DNA of 64,000 nt from CAZUAQ01 sp964618455 (GTDB taxonomy: Bacteria; Planctomycetota; Phycisphaerae; UBA1845; PWPN01): assembly GCA_964618455.1 (NCBI GenBank), contig CAZUAQ010000005.1:62001-126000 (forward strand). The letters are read 5' to 3'. The notes beneath the pieces were generated by a model. That model made no database searches and had not been told where the DNA came from. It was given only the letters and a program-made list of their open reading frames with translations. The position numbers and the translations under genes are program-made. This document shows, piece by piece, positions 56,171-64,000 of the stretch; position 1 is the first letter of the stretch; each line of letters opens with the position of its first letter.

Positions 56171-56662
56171 TTATTTCCCCTGAGACGAGACTGCCGTGTT
56201 TCCGGTTTCGGCGTCGAACTTGACCGCCGTCTGCTGACGACCTGCCTCGATGAGGATTTTTCCGTCATTGTCGGCGAGGCCGTAGCCGTCGAAGATGACC
56301 TGGGTGGAACCTCCAAAGTCGGCTTGCGACAGATCCGCGCGAAACGGACTTTCACTCAAGGTGACCTTGTATTTCGCATTGGGATCATCGAGATGCGTCA
56401 ACCCCTCGATGATGTATTCGTCGCTGACGACGTTGAATGTCATGGTCACGTTCTGACTGGTCACGATCGCCGATTCGCGGGCCAGGCCGAGATCGCGCTT
56501 CACGCGCTCGGCAGCGGCATTGGCGCGATGGATCTCGATGGATCGCGCGAAACGCGGGATGACCATGGCGGAGAGCACGCCCACGATGACGAGCACGACC
56601 GCGAGTTCCAGTAGAGAGAATCCGTTTCGCAGGACTCTCGAGTGACGGTGATGACGCCCCAT
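56171..56662 (-). CDS. Pseudopilin operon protein 1 (GspH-like)
   Basis: 163 residues from ATG 56662, preceded by GGTGGGA; the open frame to 56734 adds no conserved residues. The leader ends RNG-FSLLELAVVLVIVGVLSAMVIP, a textbook type IV prepilin site, and the globular part has the GspH-like pattern (RVKRDLGLARESAI...VTMTFN). First gene of the four-gene minus operon. Confidence 0.85.
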   Translation of the reverse strand: MGRHHRHSRVLRNGFSLLELAVVLVIVGVLSAMVIPRFARSIEIHRANAAAERVKRDLGLARESAIVTSQNVTMTFNVVSDEYIIEGLTHLDDPNAKYKVTLSESPFRADLSQADFGGSTQVIFDGYGLADNDGKILIEAGRQQTAVKFDAETGNTAVSSQGK

Positions 56663-56798
56663 AATCCCACCCGTGCTGAATCGGCTCCGATCGTTCGGAC
56701 CCCAATGAAGACATCGGTCAAATCGGGAGGTCATGTAAGCGCCGAGGAAGGGCTTTGGGAGTGTGTGTCCGGAGTCATCGGATGCCGATAAAACAACG

Positions 56799-59075
56799 TC
56801 AGGGACGGAGTGAATCGATCAAGTGATGGGCGGCCTGGTGGTTGGGATCGATATCGAGGGCACGACGCGCGGCGGTCAGCGCGCGGTTGAACTCGTTCGC
56901 TCCGAAGTGAAGGGTTGCTCGCACGTAGGGGTAGTCCGGTAAGTGGGGGTCGATGGATTCGGCGCGTGTGATGGCGGAGAGCGCCGCATCATGGTTGCCG
57001 AGTTGGGATTCCGCCAGGGCGAGATTGTACCAGTAGCGACTGACTTCGGGATCGCGATCGATGGCCGCCAGGAGCGTATCACGGGCTTCGGCAATCTGGC
57101 CACGTTCGCTGTAGAGCAACGCCAGCGAGTAGGGATAGATCGACGATTCGGGATCGGTTTCGATGGCCTCGAGGAGTTGATCAACGGCGGCATCAATCCG
57201 GCCGAGGCTGCTCAGGACGACGGCGTAACTGTGCCGGAACGGGGCGGAGTTCGGATCCCAGGCGATGGCCTTGCGAAACCAGGGAATCGCATTCAGCGGG
57301 GCGCCGCGATCGGCAAGGAACGTCGCCCATTGCAGGGCTCCCAGGGGCTGATCCTGGTGAACCTCCATTCGGTTCAGGAGGTCCCTGGCGGCGCGGCATT
57401 GCGGGTCCAGCGTCGCCCGCAATGCCCAGGCGGCCTTGACCCGGACGAGGCGATTGGGGTGTTCCAGCTTGGCTTCCAGTTCTTCCACGAACCGAGGGGC
57501 GTATGGATCGAGGGCTTCGATGGCTGTCGCCTGGACGAGGGGAGACTCATCATCCAGCCGAGACACGATCGCATCCACGACAGGCTGATGCAGGTGGACG
57601 GGGCCACGCTCCAGAACGGCAATCAGGAAGCGAATGATCACGGCCCGCCATGTCGCGTTGGGCTCATCCTCCAGCATGTGCAGCGTTTCGGTCACGTGCG
57701 TGAAGTCTCCCGCCTTCAACTCCGCCAGATAGATCGCGCGATGTCGCGTACGGCGATCCATCTTTTCTCCATACCATTCTTCGGTCCACTCGAGCGCCCA
57801 GTCCGCGGATTGATCGTCATGACACCGCGTGCACGCATTGGGGATGTCATGCTTGACCGTGAGCAGGGGGTCGGGAATCGTCATACCGTGATCGTGTCGC
57901 CAGTGGCGTTGCATGTAGGGTGTGGTCGGCATGTGACAGTCGGTGCAAGCCGCACCCGGGGTGTCCGCCTCGTGATGTGAATGCGTGATCGGATCGATGG
58001 CGGGTTTGCTACCGATGGGCTGAGAATGGCACTGAAGGCACATGGTATTGCCTTCGAATCGGAGGTTGCCGCTGTGGGAATCGTGGCAGTTGATGCAGCG
58101 GATGCCCTGGTGATGCATGTAGCTGAGCAGGAAGGGCACGAACTCGAAATCCTCCTCGCGGACCTGGCCGTCGGGATAGAAGGTATCGGTCAGGTCGGGA
58201 AGCACGGGCTCGTAGTGATCGAGAAACGCATCGCCGGGCATGAAGTCCGTGGTGAGTTCGCCCCGCCGGGCATGGCATGAACCGCAGACGTCGAACATCT
58301 GATCGTTGTCGAGCCAGGTGACGGTGGGATCGTCGGGATACGTTTCGAAATCGGGGTAGTCCTTGCGCCAGAGGACGTGGTCCTTCATCGGTCCATGACA
58401 CTGCTCGCAACCGACGCCCATCTCCTTGAACGTGGTGGCGTAGCCGTCGATCTCAGGGTCATAGTTCTTCTCATAGCCCGTATTGTGGCACATGCCGCAC
58501 ATGGAGTTCCAGTTCATGCCGCGCTGGGACCAGTGCCCCCATTCGTCCGGGCGCCGATCTTCATCGCCGTAGACGTTGAACCATTCATCCTTCGCGGGGT
58601 CGTAGGCGAGTTCGGTCGCCTGAAGGCGGCCATCGGAGAACGGGATGAGATATTGGCGCAGGGGGCGGTAGGCGAGGACGCCCTCGGGATGAAAATCCCG
58701 GACCTCTCCCTCGGGTCCCTTCGTGGTGATGGTGTAACGGCCCTCCTTGACGGCGACGTGGGAGGTCTGAGAGCCGTGCGTGACGGTACGTGGCGGCGTG
58801 AAGGCGGGGTGGTCGAGTTCATCGCTCATGTCGCGCTGCGCGTGGGCATGATTCGACGTCGCCCAGAGGTCGTACAGGTCCTGGTGGCACTCGGCGCAAC
58901 TCTCGGAACCGGCGTACTCCCCTGCGCCAGGAAATACATCTGCGGTGGCTTGGTTTGAGACGGAATGCGACCTCGACGCATCACTACCATCGGTGGTCTC
59001 CGTCGTCTGATCACGGCAGGAGCAGAGGAGGAGGCACAGGCATGCGGGGATGGTCTTGGCAATACGTGGTGTCAT
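56799..59075 (-). CDS. Octaheme c-type cytochrome fused to HEAT and TPR repeats, lipoprotein
   Basis: 758 residues from ATG 59075; the signal CLCLLLCSC gives a lipobox with the acylated Cys near residue 20. Eight CxxCH heme sites follow: CAECH, CGMCH, CEQCH, CGSCH, CINCH, CLQCH, CTDCH and CTRCH. The layout is like the cytochrome c554-type multiheme family. HEAT-like repeats (about 430-530) and TPR repeats to the end complete the protein. It may be a periplasmic electron carrier bound in a complex through its repeats. It stands alone, so its redox partner is unknown. Confidence 0.88.
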   Translation of the reverse strand: MTPRIAKTIPACLCLLLCSCRDQTTETTDGSDASRSHSVSNQATADVFPGAGEYAGSESCAECHQDLYDLWATSNHAHAQRDMSDELDHPAFTPPRTVTHGSQTSHVAVKEGRYTITTKGPEGEVRDFHPEGVLAYRPLRQYLIPFSDGRLQATELAYDPAKDEWFNVYGDEDRRPDEWGHWSQRGMNWNSMCGMCHNTGYEKNYDPEIDGYATTFKEMGVGCEQCHGPMKDHVLWRKDYPDFETYPDDPTVTWLDNDQMFDVCGSCHARRGELTTDFMPGDAFLDHYEPVLPDLTDTFYPDGQVREEDFEFVPFLLSYMHHQGIRCINCHDSHSGNLRFEGNTMCLQCHSQPIGSKPAIDPITHSHHEADTPGAACTDCHMPTTPYMQRHWRHDHGMTIPDPLLTVKHDIPNACTRCHDDQSADWALEWTEEWYGEKMDRRTRHRAIYLAELKAGDFTHVTETLHMLEDEPNATWRAVIIRFLIAVLERGPVHLHQPVVDAIVSRLDDESPLVQATAIEALDPYAPRFVEELEAKLEHPNRLVRVKAAWALRATLDPQCRAARDLLNRMEVHQDQPLGALQWATFLADRGAPLNAIPWFRKAIAWDPNSAPFRHSYAVVLSSLGRIDAAVDQLLEAIETDPESSIYPYSLALLYSERGQIAEARDTLLAAIDRDPEVSRYWYNLALAESQLGNHDAALSAITRAESIDPHLPDYPYVRATLHFGANEFNRALTAARRALDIDPNHQAAHHLIDSLRP

Positions 59076-59181
59076 GATGTTCGATCGAATTTCGTGGGCA
59101 ACATGATAACGCCCCTTCACAAGCGATCCAAGCTCGGAAGCCGTGATTGGTTTTTCAGCGGGCTGTGATACCATTGCCTCC

Positions 59182-60234
59182 ATGGCTGACTCAGAGACCA
59201 TGCGTGCGTTGATTTTCGACGGCCCGGGTCGCCTGCATGTGGAGAACATTCAACGGCCGGCACCGGGGCCGGGCGAAGTGACGGTCGGCGTGCATCGGGC
59301 GACGATCTGCGGAACAGATGTAAGGATCGTTTCGGGCCGAAAAACGCGTGAAGTACGCCGGGGCGTTCCGATCGGCCACGAATGCGCCGGAACAGTGGAT
59401 GCGATTGGAGAGGGCGTGAGCGGTCTCGCGCCGGGTGATCGCGTCGGCGTTTGCGTGGTGGTGTCCTGCGGGGCTTGCGACTATTGCCACGCGGATCATG
59501 AGAATCTCTGTGCGTCGCGCTATACGCTGGGCTATCGAACCGACGGTGCCTTTGCCGAGACGATGCGGATTCCCGCCGAGGCGGTTGCGCGGGGAAACTT
59601 GTTTCGCCTTCCTGACGGGGTCTCCTGCGACATCGCTCCGCTGCTCGAGCCCATGGCGTGCTGCATCAACGGCCAGCACGAGATGGATTTGCACGACGGC
59701 ATGTCGCGATCGCTGCTGATTCTTGGAGGCGGTCCCATCGGGCTGCTGCACCTGCTGATCGCCCGGGCGAAAGCGGAGGCGGCGGGGCGCCCGATGAAGA
59801 TCACGCTCGTGGAGCCACGGGCACATCGGAGGGAAATGGCTCAGCGGCTTGGTGCGGAACGTGCGATCAAGCCTGGGGAACTGACCGAGGTGTCAAACTG
59901 GGATGCCGTGATTCTGGCGGTCGGGGTTCCCGAGTTGGTCAGTCAAGCGTTGACGAGTGTGCGTCGGCAGGGCAAAGTGAATCTTTTTGCCGGTTTCGAC
60001 GCCGGTGTGACACTTCCCATCGACCCGAACGTGATCCATTACCGACAGATCCACCTGACCGGGGCTTCGGAGTCACGCCGCCGAGACTATGCCGAGGCTC
60101 TGGAGATGGTTGATTCGGGCAGCGTGGATGTGACTCCTCTGATCACGCACCGGTACCCGTTGGAGGCGTATAACGCCGCTTTTCACGTGGCCGAAAGCGG
60201 TGAGGCATTGAAGGTCGCGTTTGATATCGCATGA
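59182..60234 (+). CDS. Zinc-dependent alcohol dehydrogenase (MDR family)
   Basis: 350 residues from ATG 59182; the frame is open to 59143. Catalytic zinc ligands are Cys43 and His66-Glu67 (GHECAG). The structural zinc site is complete (Cys96, Cys99, Cys102, Cys110). The cofactor loop is ILGGGPIGLLHL. It resembles sorbitol/threonine-dehydrogenase-like MDR enzymes acting on polyols or sugar derivatives. It is divergent from the cytochrome gene with about 106 bp between. Confidence 0.9.
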   Translation: MADSETMRALIFDGPGRLHVENIQRPAPGPGEVTVGVHRATICGTDVRIVSGRKTREVRRGVPIGHECAGTVDAIGEGVSGLAPGDRVGVCVVVSCGACDYCHADHENLCASRYTLGYRTDGAFAETMRIPAEAVARGNLFRLPDGVSCDIAPLLEPMACCINGQHEMDLHDGMSRSLLILGGGPIGLLHLLIARAKAEAAGRPMKITLVEPRAHRREMAQRLGAERAIKPGELTEVSNWDAVILAVGVPELVSQALTSVRRQGKVNLFAGFDAGVTLPIDPNVIHYRQIHLTGASESRRRDYAEALEMVDSGSVDVTPLITHRYPLEAYNAAFHVAESGEALKVAFDIA

Positions 60235-60345
60235 CTCCATCGGGGAGAGGCCCCTCCGGATTTGCAATGGCAGCCGAATGCGTGTGAACGGTCTATAATC
60301 GCGTGAGATCGGTAAGCAACCGCAAGTCCGCGTGTGGAGAAAGTC

Positions 60346-61308
60346 ATGAGTGAAGATACCGGGGTACGTCATGATGTTCTGCTGGCAGGACTGGATCGCC
60401 TGCAGAAAAACATCGAACAAGTCTTTCTGGGCAAGTCGGAGGCCGTCCGCCAGGTGCTGGTGGGGATGATGAGCCGGGGGCATCTGCTCATCGAGGACGT
60501 TCCGGGTGTGGGGAAAACCGTTCTGGCGCGCACGTTGGCGCGTAGCCTCGACCTTTCGTTCAGCCGGATTCAGTTGACGCCGGATCTCCTGCCCTCGGAC
60601 ATTCTCGGCGTCAGCATTTACGACGCGAAGTCCGGGACGTTCGAGTTCAAGCGGGGGCCGATCTTCGCCAATGTGGTCCTTGCCGATGAAATCAACCGCA
60701 CCACACCACGTACGCAATCGGCACTGCTCGAAGCGATGAACGAGGCCCAGGTGAGTATCGACGGGCGAACGATGCCCCTGGAGCAGCCGTTCCTGCTGAT
60801 TGCGACACAGAATCCCTTCGAGTTCGAGGGGACGTACTACCTGCCCGAGAACCAGCTCGACCGGTTCGCCTTGCGGATTCGCATCGGCTATCCGGCGCGT
60901 GAGGTCGAGTCGCGCATCATTCGCGAACGGCCCAGCAAGGTGGCCTTGACGGATCTCCAGCCGGTCATGACCGGGGAGGACCTGATCGCGGTGCAGAACC
61001 AGGTCCTGAATGTACGAGTGGACGAAAAGGTCATCACGTATGCGTTGGACCTCATCGAGATGACGCGCGACCACGAGCATCTGGAAGTCGGTGTGTCGCC
61101 CCGCGGCACGATCGCCCTGATCCGGGCGTCACAGGCGTCGGCGTTTCTCGATGGGCGGGACTACGTTACTCCCGACGAGGTGAAGCATCTCTTCATTCCC
61201 ACGTGCGCGCATCGTGTCGTCAGCAAGAGTTACCTGCATGAGGGGCACACGCTCAGTGCCGAGCAGATGCTGGGTGAGATTCTTCGACGGGTCACCGTCC
61301 CGGATTAA
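60346..61308 (+). CDS. MoxR-family AAA+ ATPase
   Basis: 320 residues. Start ATG 60346 is preceded by GTGGAGAAAG; the GTG at 60334 would be the ribosome site itself. Walker A is GVGKT (54-58) in DVPGVGKTVLART, Walker B is VVLADEINRT, followed by TPRTQSALLEAMNEAQV with the arginine-finger region. MoxR ATPases act as chaperones for metal or substrate loading. They are usually next to DUF58 genes, as here. Confidence 0.95.
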   Translation: MSEDTGVRHDVLLAGLDRLQKNIEQVFLGKSEAVRQVLVGMMSRGHLLIEDVPGVGKTVLARTLARSLDLSFSRIQLTPDLLPSDILGVSIYDAKSGTFEFKRGPIFANVVLADEINRTTPRTQSALLEAMNEAQVSIDGRTMPLEQPFLLIATQNPFEFEGTYYLPENQLDRFALRIRIGYPAREVESRIIRERPSKVALTDLQPVMTGEDLIAVQNQVLNVRVDEKVITYALDLIEMTRDHEHLEVGVSPRGTIALIRASQASAFLDGRDYVTPDEVKHLFIPTCAHRVVSKSYLHEGHTLSAEQMLGEILRRVTVPD

Positions 61309-61318
61309 CGGAGCTGTC

Positions 61319-62587
61319 ATGGCATCGGTACCCGCCACCTCAACCCTGCGACGCGGCGATTCACCGGCCGGGGTGCCTTCGCGCCGGGCGGCACTGCTGG
61401 GCTTGCGGATCACGTTCACGGGCCTGCTGCTGATCAGCGTCGTTGCGCTGGTCGGCCTGGCGGCGCTTCACGGAGAAGCCAACCTGCTTTTCCTGGTATT
61501 CAGCCTGACGGTCGGCGTGATCGTGTATTCGGCCTGGGTGCCCTGGCGGACGGTGCGACGTGTGTCGGTAGAGCGCGTTGTACCTGAATCGGTGCTGGTC
61601 GGCGAACCCTTCAAGATAGTCTATCACGTGCGCCATCATCGGCGCTGGCTTCGATGCTGGTCGCTGGTGATCCGGGAGACGGGGGTCCCACGCTCAGAAG
61701 GGCACTGGCCGATCGTGCACGTTCCGGTCCTGGGTGTCGGCGAGGAGCGACGGATGGAAGCCCGCGCCGTGTGCCGCAAACGGGGTCGGGTGACCCTGGG
61801 GCAGGTGCAGGTGAGTTCCGGCTTTCCGTTCGGCATCTTCTCATGCTCGGTGACGTTTCCAATGCCTGCGGAAGTCACGGTCTACCCGCGCGTCGGACGC
61901 ATGCGCCGTGATCTCTGGCGGGGGAAGTCGCCATACGCTTCGGAGATGCTCCGCCGCCAGCGTGAGCGTGAACGGCAGGGCCAGGACGAATTCTTCGGTG
62001 TACGCGAGTACCGCCAGGGGGACAACACGCGATGGATTCACTGGCGACGCTCGGCGCGCACCGGCGATCTCGTCGTCCGGGAAATGATGCCGATCAACGC
62101 GATGCAGTTGATCCTGATCGTCGATCCCTGGCCAAGGCTGCCGACAACGCCGAATCTCCGTCGACGTCTGCGAAGCATCCCCTGGGTGCCCGAGGCCGAA
62201 GAAGTGATCAGTGCGGCGGCCACGATCGCCTGCGACGGACTGGAGCGCGGCCAGCGCGTCGGGCTCATCTGCCGCGCGGAAGTGCCCGTGGCCATCGGCC
62301 CGGCGGGGGGGCGACCACATCGGCAACGCGTCCTGCAGGATCTGGCGGAATTGCGGCCGGGAGGGGATGAGGGCATCGACGCGCTCCTCTCGAGGATTCG
62401 CTGGTCGAGTGGCTGGCACGCGCGTTGCGTCCTGTTGGCGCCGCGGTTCGACGAAGCGCATCAGAAGGTCTTGCAGTTTCTGCAGCGCCAGGCGGAAACG
62501 GTGCTTGCGATGGCGCCTGGGCAGGAACCGTTCGACAGCGTGTTGGACCTGGGCGAGACTCGGCATGTTGAGCGGGGGGCAGCGTGA
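61319..62587 (+). CDS. DUF58-domain protein with N-terminal membrane helices
   Basis: 422 residues from ATG 61319 (GGAG upstream), 10 bp after the moxR stop. Two membrane helices (about 30-72) are followed by a beta-rich region and the DUF58 signature FFGVREYRQGDNTRWIHWRRSARTG, then a vWA-like C-terminal part (LILIVDPWP). DUF58 proteins work with MoxR and TgpA-like transglutaminases in an unsettled envelope or assembly function. The stop overlaps the next ATG. Confidence 0.93.
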   Translation: MASVPATSTLRRGDSPAGVPSRRAALLGLRITFTGLLLISVVALVGLAALHGEANLLFLVFSLTVGVIVYSAWVPWRTVRRVSVERVVPESVLVGEPFKIVYHVRHHRRWLRCWSLVIRETGVPRSEGHWPIVHVPVLGVGEERRMEARAVCRKRGRVTLGQVQVSSGFPFGIFSCSVTFPMPAEVTVYPRVGRMRRDLWRGKSPYASEMLRRQRERERQGQDEFFGVREYRQGDNTRWIHWRRSARTGDLVVREMMPINAMQLILIVDPWPRLPTTPNLRRRLRSIPWVPEAEEVISAAATIACDGLERGQRVGLICRAEVPVAIGPAGGRPHRQRVLQDLAELRPGGDEGIDALLSRIRWSSGWHARCVLLAPRFDEAHQKVLQFLQRQAETVLAMAPGQEPFDSVLDLGETRHVERGAA

Positions 62588-64000
62588 TGATGGATCGTGC
62601 CCGCCGCTACCGGAGCCAGGTCATCCTGATCCTGTCCTGCGCGCTGGCCATCGCGCTCGCCGAACGGTTGCTGACATATCTCGTCATTACGGCGCTGGCG
62701 TGCGTGCTGGGATGGGTTTTCACGGTCCGGCGTGATCGGCCGCTGATGTCGCAGAACCTCAGCCGGGCTTTCGTCGTGGTGTCCTTTCTCTTCCTGGTGT
62801 ACGAATACTTCTACATGGCCGAGATTCCGATCCTGGCGCTCTCGCACTTCATGCTGCTGGTGTGCAGTTGCAAACTGCTGGAGCGGCGGACCCTTCGCGA
62901 CGATGCGCAGATTCTGATACTCGCGCTGCTGTTGCTGGTCGTGACCTCGATCGTCAGCGGAAACGTGCTCTACATGATCGTGCTGGCGGTCTTCATGACC
63001 GTCGGTGTCGATGCGTTGATGCGCTGGTACCTCGGATCACAACAGCAATCGTCGGCACGTCGTCTGATCGGGATCGATCCACGACTGGGCCCCCCGCCGG
63101 AGGGGGAGGCGTTACGAACGGATCGACTGATTCTCGGCGGTCCGATTCTCGCGATGCTGATCATCTCGATCACCATTGGTGTCGTCATTTTCGTGGTTGT
63201 GCCGCGGACCAGCGCCGGCATGCTCAATCAACTCCAGTCGAGTGCATCCAGCGTCGGTGTGACCGGATTCGCCGATCAACTGGATCTCAATCGGGGTGGA
63301 CGCATTCAGACTTCGAATCAGCCGATGATGCGTGTGCAGATCGAATACGATGCATCACGACCCAACGCGAATGCGCCGCGTGAAGATCTGTATTTCCGCG
63401 GTATGGTTCTGCATCACTACGTGCGTAATCCGCATTCCGGCCATCGCGGGTGGGGCTGGCGCCGCGTCGAGATGGAAGCGGGCCGATCGCGCCAATACGC
63501 CATCGAACCGCCGGGGCCATTCGAGGGCGGCAGTGCCATCATTGAACTCGATGAATCGGCATCCACCGGACCCATCACGATTCAGCATTACTGGCTGGAG
63601 CCCAGCGGCGAGAGGTACCTCTTCGCCCTTTATCCGGCGCTGGAGATGAGTTCCAAGGATATCGACCAGATCGAGAAGACGCGAGGGGACCAGGTCATCT
63701 ACTGCCTCTGGAAGCCGACCGCTCAGTTGCACTACGTGATGCGGAGCGCGGAGACGGCGTCCCCCGATGTCTTGCATGCCTTGACACTCGACCGGGGACG
63801 AGCACTCGGGGACCGTCCACGCGTGTATCGCCCGCAGCCTCCTCTGCCGCGCGAGGGGGAGATTCGCGAGCTGATCCGCGACGAAGTGGGGACGCTCGAG
63901 AATCCTGACGATCCGGAGGAAGCCGAGGCGTTTGCCGAAGCCGTCGAGCGTTTTCTGCGGTCCAGTCGATTCACCTACACCCTGGAGAATCCCACGATTG
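62587..64000 (+). CDS. TgpA-like (DUF3488) transmembrane transglutaminase, 3' end outside window
   Basis: Open from ATG 62587 (ATGA overlap with the DUF58 gene) to the last base without a stop. The visible part, about 470 residues, starts with clustered membrane helices (ILILSCALAIALAERLLTYL, LTSIVSGNV-type DUF3488 segments such as KLLERRTLRDDAQILILALL). It then has a periplasmic region with RIQTSNQPMMRVQIEYD and YFRGMVLHHY. The transglutaminase Cys-His-Asp core should lie to the right of the window. Confidence 0.87.
   Translation, partial: MMDRARRYRSQVILILSCALAIALAERLLTYLVITALACVLGWVFTVRRDRPLMSQNLSRAFVVVSFLFLVYEYFYMAEIPILALSHFMLLVCSCKLLERRTLRDDAQILILALLLLVVTSIVSGNVLYMIVLAVFMTVGVDALMRWYLGSQQQSSARRLIGIDPRLGPPPEGEALRTDRLILGGPILAMLIISITIGVVIFVVVPRTSAGMLNQLQSSASSVGVTGFADQLDLNRGGRIQTSNQPMMRVQIEYDASRPNANAPREDLYFRGMVLHHYVRNPHSGHRGWGWRRVEMEAGRSRQYAIEPPGPFEGGSAIIELDESASTGPITIQHYWLEPSGERYLFALYPALEMSSKDIDQIEKTRGDQVIYCLWKPTAQLHYVMRSAETASPDVLHALTLDRGRALGDRPRVYRPQPPLPREGEIRELIRDEVGTLENPDDPEEAEAFAEAVERFLRSSRFTYTLENPTI

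Overview
The window looks like a chromosomal segment of a GC-rich Gram-negative bacterium. Planctomycetota, perhaps Phycisphaerae-like, is my best guess. It combines an exosortase/EpsI pair, a long glycosyltransferase-sulfotransferase locus, a very large surface protein of repeated beta domains, a cytochrome-HEAT-TPR fusion, unusual pseudopilin-like proteins and a MoxR/DUF58/transglutaminase operon. The taxonomic call is inference; there is no rRNA or other marker gene here.

Layout. Positions 1-3172 are a housekeeping flank: the end of an ABC-transporter ATPase, a YqaA-type membrane protein, a nucleotidyltransferase-HD protein and a small zinc-ribbon protein. Positions 3173-4350 hold no convincing gene. 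Positions 4351-31546 are an exopolysaccharide locus read on the plus strand. It opens with exosortase, EpsI, a Wzx-like flippase, a sulfotransferase, a GT4 glycosyltransferase and an O-antigen-ligase/polymerase-like protein, joined by ATGA or TTGA overlaps that suggest translational coupling. A nucleotide-sugar block follows (glucose-1-phosphate cytidylyltransferase, two SDR epimerase/dehydratases, RfbC-type 3,5-epimerase, C-methyltransferase). It is interleaved and followed by GT2, GT4, WecG/TagA-type and GT-C glycosyltransferases and more sulfotransferases. The locus is interrupted by a glycosyltransferase pseudogene (11406-11950), a complete IS701-like element (26744-28326) and a decayed IS5-type element (29115-30187). 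The genes next to these scars are visibly more A/T-rich.

Positions 31575-38165 (minus) encode a protein of about 2,200 residues: PKD-like domains, eight tandem plus one separate BACON-like repeat, a LamG-like domain and a C-terminal beta-helix. Next come a 1,472-residue TPR membrane protein and a Wzc-like chain-length/ATPase protein (38785-45503), an acyltransferase-3 and a DUF4910 peptidase-like protein (minus). Together with the EPS locus these suggest production, modification (sulfation, C-methylation, acylation), export and anchoring of a complex sulfated surface polysaccharide.

Positions 48583-64000 are mostly other functions: isocitrate dehydrogenase, a HEAT-repeat protein, a Nif3-like protein, a four-gene pseudopilin-like operon (minus, 53029-56662) two of whose products carry lectin- or CBM-like passengers, an octaheme cytochrome-HEAT-TPR lipoprotein, a zinc alcohol dehydrogenase, and a MoxR-DUF58-TgpA-like operon cut by the right edge. 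I saw no tRNA, rRNA, CRISPR array or convincing intrinsic terminator.
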